Positions 1 through 6,503 of a stretch of DNA of 15,526 nucleotides are shown in pieces. The notes below the pieces were generated by a model, which was given only the letters and a program-made list of their open reading frames with translations, was not told where the DNA came from and did no database searches. The position numbers were made by a program, and so were the translations under genes. The stretch is taken from NCBI GenBank assembly GCA_043800975.1, contig JAZDMK010000351.1:1-15526 (forward strand), given 5' to 3'. The first letter of the stretch is position 1. The number at the start of each line of letters is the position of its first letter. The stretch is from JAZDMK01 sp043800975 (GTDB taxonomy: Bacteria; Bacteroidota; Bacteroidia; Bacteroidales; JAHJDW01).

Positions 1-19
1 GGATTTCATACAAAGCTGA

Positions 20-391
20 TTATTGCTCTGTGCCGGGGAGATCGGGTTTTGCAGTGGTGTTGATGATTTTGGCGATTTCTTTCAGCTGATCCAATGGGAT
101 GGTGGAGAAAACTTCTTTCCAGTTGTAGGCGGATTTCTGCAGACGGATGGATTGAAGCGGGTGGGAGTCGGGTAGTGGGTTGTTTTTGTCGGGTTTCCAC
201 ACGAAGAGATCGGCGGGGACGCAATGGAGGACGCGACATAAACGATCGAGGTGTACCATTCTTACAGAAGCGGTGGAAGGATCTAAAAGGTTCATGGCCG
301 TGTGGTGGGTGAAGCCGTTCTTAACGAGGTATGAGTAAGGTCTTTCGATGTTGCGGGCGCGCAAAACGGGGGTGAGGTTGAGAGATATCAT
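20..391 (-). CDS. XRE/Cro-C1-family helix-turn-helix transcriptional regulator
   Basis: This 123-residue protein probably binds DNA as a small Cro/C1-type (HTH_26-like) regulator. Residues 1-65 fit that fold: an N-terminal helix (LTPVLRARNI), a recognition-helix region (FTHHTAMNLL) and the typical closing pattern VHLDRLCRVLHCVPADLFVW, in which a leucine-rich helix leads into a Cys-x-Pro-x-Asp-Leu-Phe turn. The remainder is polar and has no recognised domain. The ATG start places the HTH at the extreme N terminus, as is usual for short members. Base composition is GC-rich compared with the next genes (34 of 60 bases in 121-180). The upstream region 392-467 is AT-rich and has a 7-bp inverted repeat (AATAATT at 413-419, AATTATT at 437-443) that could be an operator. 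No target gene can be named; the gene downstream lies outside the window. Confidence 0.8.
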   Translation of the reverse strand: MISLNLTPVLRARNIERPYSYLVKNGFTHHTAMNLLDPSTASVRMVHLDRLCRVLHCVPADLFVWKPDKNNPLPDSHPLQSIRLQKSAYNWKEVFSTIPLDQLKEIAKIINTTAKPDLPGTEQ

Positions 392-467
392 GGCGATTTG
401 ATTTAATGCAGTAATAATTAACGTTCAGTTATGAAAAATTATTGTTTTACATCTAAAAAATATTAAA

Positions 468-656
468 GATTCGGGATTGCGGATGAAAGATGCGGGACTG
501 CGGTTAGGAGTTCACGGACTGCGGTTAAAAGTTCCCGGATTTTATCTAAAAGATGACGGATTGAAGATAGAAGAATACGGACGGCGGATAGAAGAATTTA
601 AAGTGCAGCAAGAAGAAGCCGGACGGCGGTTAAAAGATGTCGGACTTACTGTTTGA
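468..656 (+). repeat. Degenerate 21-bp tandem repeat (about nine units) with an open frame
   Basis: About nine consecutive units of exactly 21 bases start at 468, 489, 510, 531, 552, 573, 594, 615 and 636. Typical cores are GCGGGACTGCGGTTA and GCCGGACGGCGGTTA. Units differ at many positions and the last one is only partly similar, but no unit gains or loses a base. Because 21 is divisible by three, one plus-strand frame stays open from just after the TGA at 432-434 to the TGA at 654-656. It encodes heptads such as DAGLRLG, DDGLKIE and EAGRRLK, with glycine usually third and aliphatic residues at positions four and six. The only ATG in this frame is at 483, inside the first unit, and would give 57 residues. 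No ribosome binding site is evident. Either a minisatellite or a small repeat peptide is possible. Confidence 0.8.
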
Positions 657-688
657 GTTTCGGGATGTATCTTGGGTATTACAATTTT

Positions 689-705
689 ATCCCTTCGGGA
701 TTTTT
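689..705 (+). terminator. Short hairpin followed by a T run (weak terminator candidate)
   Basis: ATCCC (689-693) and GGGAT (697-701) form a perfect 5-bp stem with a TTC loop, followed by a run of five T ending at 705. It lies about 33 bases after the TGA that closes the 21-bp repeat frame. The stem is short for an intrinsic terminator, and the element may simply be the first member of the hairpin cluster to its right. Confidence 0.3.
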
Positions 706-731
706 GAGGAAATGCTTTTCGTGCAACATCG

Positions 732-744
732 CCCGCGGAGCGGG
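732..744. repeat. Small GC-rich hairpin
   Basis: CCCGC (732-736) and GCGGG (740-744) are perfect inverted arms around a GGA loop. The surrounding words (GCCCGCGGAGCGGGTAACG) look like a dispersed intergenic repeat unit and not a gene signal. The base composition stands out from the AT-rich flanks. Confidence 0.5.
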
Positions 745-776
745 TAACGGATATTATTTAACAGTTTTTGTATCCC

Positions 777-800
777 AGGCTTAGTCCGGAGACTAAGCCT
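777..800. repeat. Perfect 10-bp inverted repeat with CGGA loop
   Basis: AGGCTTAGTC (777-786) and GACTAAGCCT (791-800) are perfect inverted arms separated by CGGA. No T run follows on the plus strand, so a simple intrinsic terminator is not indicated. It is one of several stem-loops clustered in this intergenic region. Confidence 0.65.
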
Positions 801-812
801 AACGATATTTTA

Positions 813-882
813 AATGTTTCGCTACTGGTATGTAAAGATTCCTGCATTCGCAGGAATGACTGATGGTAGAATGCGAAACATT
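813..882. repeat. Nested stem-loop containing an ATTCCTGC...GCAGGAAT REP-like core
   Basis: Outer arms AATGTTTCGC (813-822) and GCGAAACATT (873-882) are perfect 10-bp inverted repeats. Inside lies a second perfect palindrome, ATTCCTGC (838-845) and GCAGGAAT (850-857), with an ATTC loop. The inner core followed by GAC belongs to a widespread class of dispersed bacterial intergenic repeats, whose chance translation gives the peptide IPAFAGMT. That peptide appears here in the spurious frame starting at 814. The nested layout suggests a small mobile or REP-type element, or a structured transcript. Confidence 0.6.
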
Positions 883-929
883 CATTTGAAGTGGTTTGTT
901 TTGAATTGGAATTCTTTGCACGCGTTGCA

Positions 930-949
930 TCCTTCGACAGTGCTCAGGA
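930..949. repeat. CCTTCGACA-GCTCAGG-type dispersed repeat motif
   Basis: The words CCTTCGACAG and TGCTCAGGA at 931-949 match, from memory, a short imperfect palindrome seen as a dispersed intergenic repeat in many bacterial genomes. It lies 48 bases right of the nested stem-loop, and the similarity adds to the view that 689-949 is a collection of repeat units. Genomic copy number cannot be checked here. Confidence 0.45.
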
Positions 950-975
950 GCGCGCGAACTCGGCGTACATTTACA

Positions 976-1158
976 TTAACTTTCTCGCTTCTTCTTAATT
1001 TTCATCAAAATGAAATCTGTTAAATAATAAAAAGCAATTGCTATTACGCCAGACAATAACATAACATAAGTGCTAATTTCTCCAACATTTGAAATTGAAT
1101 AAACAATATTGAAAGCAACTACTATAATTACAGCTATCAGTAAAGGAAGTTTCTTCAT
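976..1158 (-). CDS. Small two-helix membrane protein of unknown function
   Basis: This is a 60-residue protein with two predicted membrane segments, about residues 4-24 (LPLLIAVIIVVAFNIVYSIS) and 30-50 (TYVMLLSGVIAIAFYYL), and a basic tail ending KIKKKRES. Positive-inside logic places both ends in the cytoplasm. I recognise no family. The ATG overlaps the TGA of an open frame to its right (sequence CCATGA on the minus strand), an arrangement typical of translationally coupled gene pairs, so it may be co-expressed with the exported protein at 1273-1800. The region is strongly AT-rich. The gene ends close to the repeat cluster. Confidence 0.55.
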   Translation of the reverse strand: MKKLPLLIAVIIVVAFNIVYSISNVGEISTYVMLLSGVIAIAFYYLTDFILMKIKKKRES

Positions 1159-1328
1159 GGTGTCAATTTTAATTTTAACAAGCTAATATCTGGATCTTTA
1201 CTATAGTATATGATTTCTATTGAATCATCAACATCTTTTTCATGTTTGCGCTGGAAAACAGAGTGCTGATATTTACTTCTTTTTCCATGTAAAAAATAAT
1301 TTTTTATTAAACTCTTCCTTTTTATAGG
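1155..1328 (-). other. Open frame fragment overlapping the end of the exported protein gene
   Basis: After a TAA at 1329-1331, a minus-strand frame stays open for 57 codons to a TGA at 1155-1157, with no ATG start. Its second half (KHEKDVDDSIEIIYYSKDPD and onward, roughly 1159-1230) has ordinary protein composition, and its stop overlaps the ATG of the small membrane protein. Its first half overlaps the 3' end of the gene at 1273-1800 in a different frame. Removing one base in the homopolymer-rich stretch around 1280-1310 would join the two and extend the exported protein by about 40 residues. The likely reading is the displaced C terminus of that gene, caused by a real mutation or a sequencing error. 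Confidence 0.4.
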
Positions 1329-1800
1329 TTAGGCTTTGAGGTAGTTTTCGCCAAAAGTTAATTCCTCCGAAACGATATGCACTAAATCCTTCAATTTTTT
1401 TTGTTAAAGTAAGTATGTTATAAGTAATGTTACCTTTTAGGTAAATCACTTTTATATTAGCAAATCCAAATTTTTTAGTTACATGAATTTTGATTTTCCC
1501 ACGTTTGTTTGTTTTATAATATCCTTTGAATCCATCTTCAAAATTGTTAAGCCTATATGCATCAATAAAATTTGAGTATTGTTGGCTTACAAAAACTCGT
1601 CGACCATTTGAAAATCTAATAAACTGAATTAATACTGTATCCTTAGGTTCTTCAAAAAATGTTTTATCCCTATTCCTGTTTACATAAATTTGATTTGTAT
1701 CAATATTAAAATCATTTTTTTTGGCTTGAGATTGCCCAAAAGCATCCAATAATGACACTAACTCGATAAATATGATAAGAATGCTTATCCGTTTAATCAT
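1273..1800 (-). CDS. Exported protein of unknown function, possibly frameshifted at its 3' end
   Basis: This is a 175-residue protein with a likely signal peptide (a basic MIKR start, hydrophobic residues 5-20, then Ala-Phe-Gly-Gln). The mature part is rich in Lys, Asn, Phe and Tyr, is probably beta-rich and has no recognised domain or catalytic motif. It ends in FFTWKKK. An overlapping open frame continues to 1155 and could be the true C terminus, which would make the product about 215 residues and couple it to the small membrane protein. Composition is extremely AT-rich (13 G+C of 60 in 1381-1440, 17 of 60 in 1501-1560), unlike the genes on either side, which suggests acquisition by transfer. 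It lies 77 bases after the thioredoxin-like gene, on the same strand. No function is assigned. Confidence 0.6.
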   Translation of the reverse strand: MIKRISILIIFIELVSLLDAFGQSQAKKNDFNIDTNQIYVNRNRDKTFFEEPKDTVLIQFIRFSNGRRVFVSQQYSNFIDAYRLNNFEDGFKGYYKTNKRGKIKIHVTKKFGFANIKVIYLKGNITYNILTLTKKIEGFSAYRFGGINFWRKLPQSLTYKKEEFNKKLFFTWKKK

Positions 1801-1877
1801 TTTATGTTTGTGAGAATGAAAAAATGTTGGTTATAGTATAAGTAGCAGGAATACAATTAAACTTTATCATCTCATCA

Positions 1878-3230
1878 TTACTTCATACTCTCCCTAATCA
1901 GCTTCTCCAACTTAGGATCTGAAGGGCGGGGGGCGAAGGCATCAATGATTTTTCCGTCTTTGCCGATCAGCACAAAACGCGGAATGTAATACAGCTTATA
2001 CAGCGCCACCAGATCCTGACCTTCAACATGCAGTTGGATTCCTTTTTTATCATGCTTGTTCATGTAATCAAGCCATGCCTTTTTATCACGGTCGGTGGAG
2101 AGGGAAATGAAATTCACTTTTTCCTCACCGATCTTTGTTCTGAGTGAATCAAAATAAGGTGCTTCCTGCAAACAGGGCCTGCACCAGGTTGCCCAGAAAT
2201 CGATCATCGTAATTTTTCCCTGAAACTGGGTCAACTTAAATTCTTTTCCGTCTTTGTTCTTCATGAGCAAATCGGCTGCAGATGCACCGGGTAAGATGAT
2301 TTTATATTCTCCGTATGCTTTTTCAATGGCATCAACGTAGGTTTTGTTTTTTATTTTTGTAACCAGTTCATCGTGGCTTTTTACGTTCTCACCATTTACA
2401 CCATTGTATTGCAATTCCTGCAGAAACCCGGCAGCCGCAAAGTAATCGTTCTGATCGGCTGTGAAAGGAGCATGCTTGTATTTATTTGAAAAGTTTGTAT
2501 CCGAGAAATAGGACATCACCTGCCTGAAGATTTCAAGTTCCATGTTGGCTTCCCCGCTGATATTATTGAGTCCGCTGTTCACTGTTTTTTCAAAGATAGA
2601 ATCTGCCTTAACTGTTATTGTTGAAATCAACGCAGGATCCATTCCCTGATTGATGTAACCATAGTAAGGCGTGAAGTTCATCAGGCTGTTCAGCATTTCA
2701 AACGTAAGCCTGCTGCTTTCGTTCTGATAAAAAGATTCGGTAATACTTTTTTTCTTTTTCAGTTCCAGCAGTTTGTTTGCGAGCCTTGCTTTTTTATTTT
2801 GAATCGAATCAAAAGCTGCTTTTCCCTGAATATTTTTCATCCACTTCCCGTTGTCCAGAAACGATCCGCCGTTCTGCATGGGAAGAAGCGCCAGATATTG
2901 ATTGGCATCGATAGCTGATCCTTTAAAAGTAGCAGCCATTCTGTCGCTAAAATCCAACGCGCATTCGATGTTGTCGCCGGGAGAAATGAAAAGATAATTT
3001 TTTCCGATTTTATAATAACCGGGCTTTTCCAGATTCAGCGTGTATGTAAAATCTTTCGTGCCGACCTTTCCCAGCAGGTATTTGGTGCTAAGCAGGGCGC
3101 CGGTTGCAGAATTATCTTCCAGGTAAATATCCCTGCTGAAATTTTTAAGCGTTCCTTTAAGTGAAGCTGTTTTCTGTGCAAAAATTCCTGCGGAAGACAA
3201 GACCAGAATCAGAAGAAGGATTTTTTTCAT
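1878..3230 (-). CDS. Exported TlpA-like thioredoxin-fold protein
   Basis: This 450-residue protein probably acts in the periplasm as a thiol-disulfide reductase. It starts with a signal peptide (MKKILLLILVLSSAGIFAQ). Residues 20-300 resemble the poorly defined N-terminal half of many Bacteroidota TlpA-like proteins: a beta-rich start (about 20-110), then a lysine-rich helical region. Residues 312-450 are a TlpA/AhpC-type thioredoxin domain, with the redox motif WCRPC at 349-353 after TMIDFWAT, and the cis-proline at P417 in YIPRFVLIG. Both active-site cysteines are present. It begins 9 bases after the stop of the ygfK-like gene, so the two are almost certainly one operon. A link to redox maintenance of that protein is only an inference, because one is exported and the other appears cytoplasmic. 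Confidence 0.88.
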   Translation of the reverse strand: MKKILLLILVLSSAGIFAQKTASLKGTLKNFSRDIYLEDNSATGALLSTKYLLGKVGTKDFTYTLNLEKPGYYKIGKNYLFISPGDNIECALDFSDRMAATFKGSAIDANQYLALLPMQNGGSFLDNGKWMKNIQGKAAFDSIQNKKARLANKLLELKKKKSITESFYQNESSRLTFEMLNSLMNFTPYYGYINQGMDPALISTITVKADSIFEKTVNSGLNNISGEANMELEIFRQVMSYFSDTNFSNKYKHAPFTADQNDYFAAAGFLQELQYNGVNGENVKSHDELVTKIKNKTYVDAIEKAYGEYKIILPGASAADLLMKNKDGKEFKLTQFQGKITMIDFWATWCRPCLQEAPYFDSLRTKIGEEKVNFISLSTDRDKKAWLDYMNKHDKKGIQLHVEGQDLVALYKLYYIPRFVLIGKDGKIIDAFAPRPSDPKLEKLIRESMK

Positions 3231-3239
3231 GTGTTTATT

Positions 3240-6200
3240 TTAATAAAGTTCAACATTTTCAAAAAGTAAAATACAGGCGGGAATAAAGCTCAAATTTACA
3301 TTTGTTTCTTTGGTTTCAAACAAAATAATTTCTTTGGTTTTCTTTTCAAGTGTGATGGAAATGCCAGGTGTATGAATTCTGTAATAACCATGAACGTCAA
3401 GCTGCATGGAGCCGGAAGCGATTTCATTTTTGAAAAACAAAGTGCGTGCTCCATTCACATTTTCAAAACAGAATCCGTTGTCAAATTTATCAAAAGCTGG
3501 TTTTGATAAAAACAAACGTGGCTTATCCTGCCAGGGCTTTCCAGAGGTAGGGCAGAAAGTAACGCAATTGCCGCATTCATTGCAACTGTCGGCCAGATTC
3601 AAAACCTGAGTGCTCTGAAGAAATTCTAAATATCCTTTAGTTTCAATAATTCCGTTTACTACTTCATAATCGGGAAAAAGCTGGGGCTGGATTGTGTAAG
3701 AAATGTTTGCGCGGTTAGGACAAACGGTAACACAAATATTACAAAGTTCATCGCAATGCAGACAGCGGGCAGCTTCATACACGGCTTGTTCGTCGGTCAG
3801 TGTTTTGGTGGCCAGTGAAAAACTCTTTGTGTGGGAAGTATCCTGAAACTGAGGAACAGCGCGCTTGATACGTTTCGCACGTTTGAGCATCAGTTCATCG
3901 ATATCGTGATGTTTTTTACTGATCAGTTTTCCGATATTCAATTCACCGGCTTCTTTCTGAAGAATTGCTTCGGCAACAGCACGCCCGTCAGCAACGGCTT
4001 TTACAATGTTGGCAGGCCCGCGGGAAAGATCACCCCCGATAAAAATATGGGGATCCTTTGTGCTGATAAAATTGTTTTCAGTAAGTGCCGGTGTTACAAA
4101 ACTTGCAGCCGATTCCTGTCCCAATGCATGAATGACCATGTCGCAGGGAATCGAAAATTCACTTCCCTTCACGGAAACCGGTGCCCTGCGGCCTGATGCA
4201 TCGGGTTGTCCCAATTCGTTTTTAATGCAAAGCAGGGATGAAATGAAGTTGTTTTCAATTTTTACTTCAAGCGGTGAAGTCATTTCCAGCAGTGTGATTC
4301 CTTCCAGAATCATTTCTTCGATTTCTTCCTGCAGGGCTGGCATTTCAGTTCTGCTTCTGCGATATGCCAGCGTAACATTTCCATCTGCCAGCCGCTTGGC
4401 TGTGCGGGCCGCATCCACAGCCGAATTGCCACCACCCAGAATGACTATGTTTTTGGGTTTTGATGAAAATGAATTCTTTTTTACTTCTGCCAGAAAAGAT
4501 AACGCATCAGTCACATCCTTATGTTCTGCACCGGGAATGGTAAGTTGCTTGGCTTGTGGCGTGCCTGTAGCAACAAAAATGTAATTGTATTTATTTCTGA
4601 GTTCTTCGAATTCTTTTTGATCGATGGTCTTGTTGTACTCAATATTTACACCGGAAGAAACAATATGCTGAATATCTTTCAGCAGGCTTTCCTTATCCAG
4701 ACGAAACTGAGGAATAACGCGCGCAGCCATTCCTCCGGCATCGGTTTGTTGTTCGAAAATGTCTACAGAAAAGCCGGCCACTTTCAAAAAATAACTGCAG
4801 GCAAGTCCGGCAGGACCGGCACCGATTACGGCGACTTTAATTTTATTGTTATTATTTTCAGAAGAAGCCGGTGTAAAGTTCTTTTCAGCAATCACTCTTT
4901 TCACGTCGCGGATCAGTATGGCATTGTCGTACCAGCTGCGTGTGCAGCGCGTCTGGCATTCGTGATCACACACTTTACCCAGTACATTCGGGAAAGGATT
5001 TTTTACAAAAATAACGCGCATGGCTTCGTCCCATTGTTCCAATGATGCAAAATGCAGATATTCGGGAATATCCTGATTGGCCGGACAGCCTTCCATACAA
5101 GGCGCTTTGATGCAATCGAACTGAGGAAGCGTGCGTTTGGATTTCGGAGGTGGCTCGCGGAAAATACTTTTACGGTAGTCATCCCCGTTGATCGTATCGT
5201 AGGAATAATTATCCAGATTAATTTCCAGTGCTTCCGAATAACCGCTGTTTCCGGCTTTCATCTTTACAAAGTCATTAAGATTGGATGCACTGTATTGCTT
5301 CAATGCATTTTCAATTTCTTCGGTGTACTGTTTCATCCGGCTGTAGCCGCCGGGTCTTAATAAATCGGTGCAAACAGTGACCGGAAAAAGTCCGCAGGAT
5401 AAAAGATCATTGATGTTAAAACAATCACCACCGGCTGAAAAGCTTAATGGAAGCTGATTGCCGAAATTTTCGCGAATCAGTTTTGCGACAGCCACGCTCA
5501 GCGGATGCAAAATTCTTCCGCTCATATACACAATTTCTTCGGGCAGTATCTTGCGTTTGTTCTCGCATTCCAGGGTGTTGGTCAGCTTAACGCCAAAAAA
5601 CAAATTCTCTTCAGCGGCTGCTTTACGCAAATTTGTGATGATGCTTTTTGCATCTTCAAATTTCAGATCGTGGTTAAAGGCTTCATCGGGAATGTGGGTA
5701 GTGTGGCCCAATTCAGCAATGATGCCGCGCATACGCTCGGGCCCGAGCAAGGTGGGATTTAATTTAATAATGGTATTGAGTTTCTTTTCCTTTATTAAAT
5801 ACATTCCAATTTTTTCTATTTCATCGGGCGGGCAGCCATGCATGGTGGAAAGTGTGACGCTGTCGGACAAACAGGAAGAAATAGAAATGTCTTTTAAAGC
5901 AGGATAAATCGGAAGAAGTTCCTGAACAACGGCATTCAGTTCATCGGGACAATGTTTCATTTTTTCAAGAAACCATTGCACATTTTCTTTTTTAATCCCT
6001 TCGAGATTGTAACCGATACTCATGTTGAAAACAGTGCCGTGTACGGAATATCCGAATTTATGCGCCAGCACATGAATCAGCACCCAGGCTTTCAGGTATT
6101 CCTGAAACGACTGCGGGATACGAAGTTCCTGCGACCATTCGCAGTTGTAGCCTTCATCGGGTGCGTCAATGCAGGGGCGTGGAATTTTAAGTTCATCCAG

Positions 6201-6455
6201 CGTTTGCACCGTTTTTAATTCGATGAAACGTGCACCACACAGCCAGGCGGAAATTATATTCTGGGCAAGCTGTGTATGCGGTCCCGCTGCCACACCAATG
6301 GGTGTATGCATTTCATTCTTATTCCATGGAAATGAAAATCCAGACGGTTTATAAAACGCTTTTGTGGGGATACCGAAGATATGATGCTGCTTTTCGTTAT
6401 GCATCATGATTTTCAGCAGGGAAGAGGCGGATATGGGTGAAAAATGTTCGGGCAT
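3240..6455 (-). CDS. ygfK: YgfK-like flavin/iron-sulfur oxidoreductase (putative selenate reductase subunit)
   Basis: This 1071-residue multidomain protein is close to the roughly 1030-residue length of E. coli YgfK. Residues 1-390 form a dihydroorotate-dehydrogenase-like TIM barrel. Residues 440-530 carry the GltD-type iron-sulfur cysteines (C448, C453, C457, C496, C500, C504). Residues 538-835 form an FAD/NAD(P) module like glutamate synthase small subunit, with GAGPAG at 545-550, GGGNSA at 674-679 and the closing IFIGGDLSRGPANIVKAV. The tail has two ferredoxin-like clusters (C898, C901, C905, C908, C912; then C958, C961, C964, C968). No signal peptide is seen, so it is probably cytoplasmic. 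The usual name, selenate reductase, is weakly founded. The family is known for co-occurring with molybdenum hydroxylases, including selenium-dependent ones. The divergent gene encodes a MocA-like protein, which fits that link. Confidence 0.9.
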   Translation of the reverse strand: MPEHFSPISASSLLKIMMHNEKQHHIFGIPTKAFYKPSGFSFPWNKNEMHTPIGVAAGPHTQLAQNIISAWLCGARFIELKTVQTLDELKIPRPCIDAPDEGYNCEWSQELRIPQSFQEYLKAWVLIHVLAHKFGYSVHGTVFNMSIGYNLEGIKKENVQWFLEKMKHCPDELNAVVQELLPIYPALKDISISSCLSDSVTLSTMHGCPPDEIEKIGMYLIKEKKLNTIIKLNPTLLGPERMRGIIAELGHTTHIPDEAFNHDLKFEDAKSIITNLRKAAAEENLFFGVKLTNTLECENKRKILPEEIVYMSGRILHPLSVAVAKLIRENFGNQLPLSFSAGGDCFNINDLLSCGLFPVTVCTDLLRPGGYSRMKQYTEEIENALKQYSASNLNDFVKMKAGNSGYSEALEINLDNYSYDTINGDDYRKSIFREPPPKSKRTLPQFDCIKAPCMEGCPANQDIPEYLHFASLEQWDEAMRVIFVKNPFPNVLGKVCDHECQTRCTRSWYDNAILIRDVKRVIAEKNFTPASSENNNNKIKVAVIGAGPAGLACSYFLKVAGFSVDIFEQQTDAGGMAARVIPQFRLDKESLLKDIQHIVSSGVNIEYNKTIDQKEFEELRNKYNYIFVATGTPQAKQLTIPGAEHKDVTDALSFLAEVKKNSFSSKPKNIVILGGGNSAVDAARTAKRLADGNVTLAYRRSRTEMPALQEEIEEMILEGITLLEMTSPLEVKIENNFISSLLCIKNELGQPDASGRRAPVSVKGSEFSIPCDMVIHALGQESAASFVTPALTENNFISTKDPHIFIGGDLSRGPANIVKAVADGRAVAEAILQKEAGELNIGKLISKKHHDIDELMLKRAKRIKRAVPQFQDTSHTKSFSLATKTLTDEQAVYEAARCLHCDELCNICVTVCPNRANISYTIQPQLFPDYEVVNGIIETKGYLEFLQSTQVLNLADSCNECGNCVTFCPTSGKPWQDKPRLFLSKPAFDKFDNGFCFENVNGARTLFFKNEIASGSMQLDVHGYYRIHTPGISITLEKKTKEIILFETKETNVNLSFIPACILLFENVELY

Positions 6456-6503
6456 GCTGGTACGAAGAAATGTTTTAATTTTACAATATTAATTAAAATC
6501 CCG

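Larger units (their letters stand above)
392..975. other. Gene-poor intergenic stretch with repeats and hairpins
   Basis: About 580 bases lie between the regulator and the next small gene. Bases 392-467 are AT-rich and probably hold the regulator's promoter. Bases 468-656 are a degenerate 21-bp tandem array, and 689-949 hold a cluster of short stem-loops and REP-like motifs, both listed separately. No RNA gene or conserved protein was recognised. The open frame starting at 814 is best read as translation of repeat DNA. Confidence 0.75.

Noticed and set aside
468..656. CRISPR array
   Set aside because: Units are directly adjacent with no unique spacers, are degenerate, and no cas gene is near.
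814..1023. Plus-strand open frame of 69 codons
   Set aside because: It is a translation of repeat DNA: it contains IPAFAGMT and HPSTVLRSART, peptides produced by known dispersed intergenic repeats. It also overlaps the small membrane protein gene.
1159..1282. Separate 23-codon ATG frame (MEKEVNIS...) at the end of the exported gene
   Set aside because: It is very short, has no supporting signal and competes with the longer open frame that ends on the next start codon.
3831..5907. Several plus-strand open frames of 85-174 codons opposite the ygfK-like gene
   Set aside because: They lie antisense to a gene with clear domains and motifs throughout, and their translations show no domain. They are shadows of the coding strand.
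6444..6503. Upstream ATG start for the MocA-like protein
   Set aside because: The extra 20 residues do not fit the family, overlap the ygfK start and precede the ATG that gives the standard N terminus.
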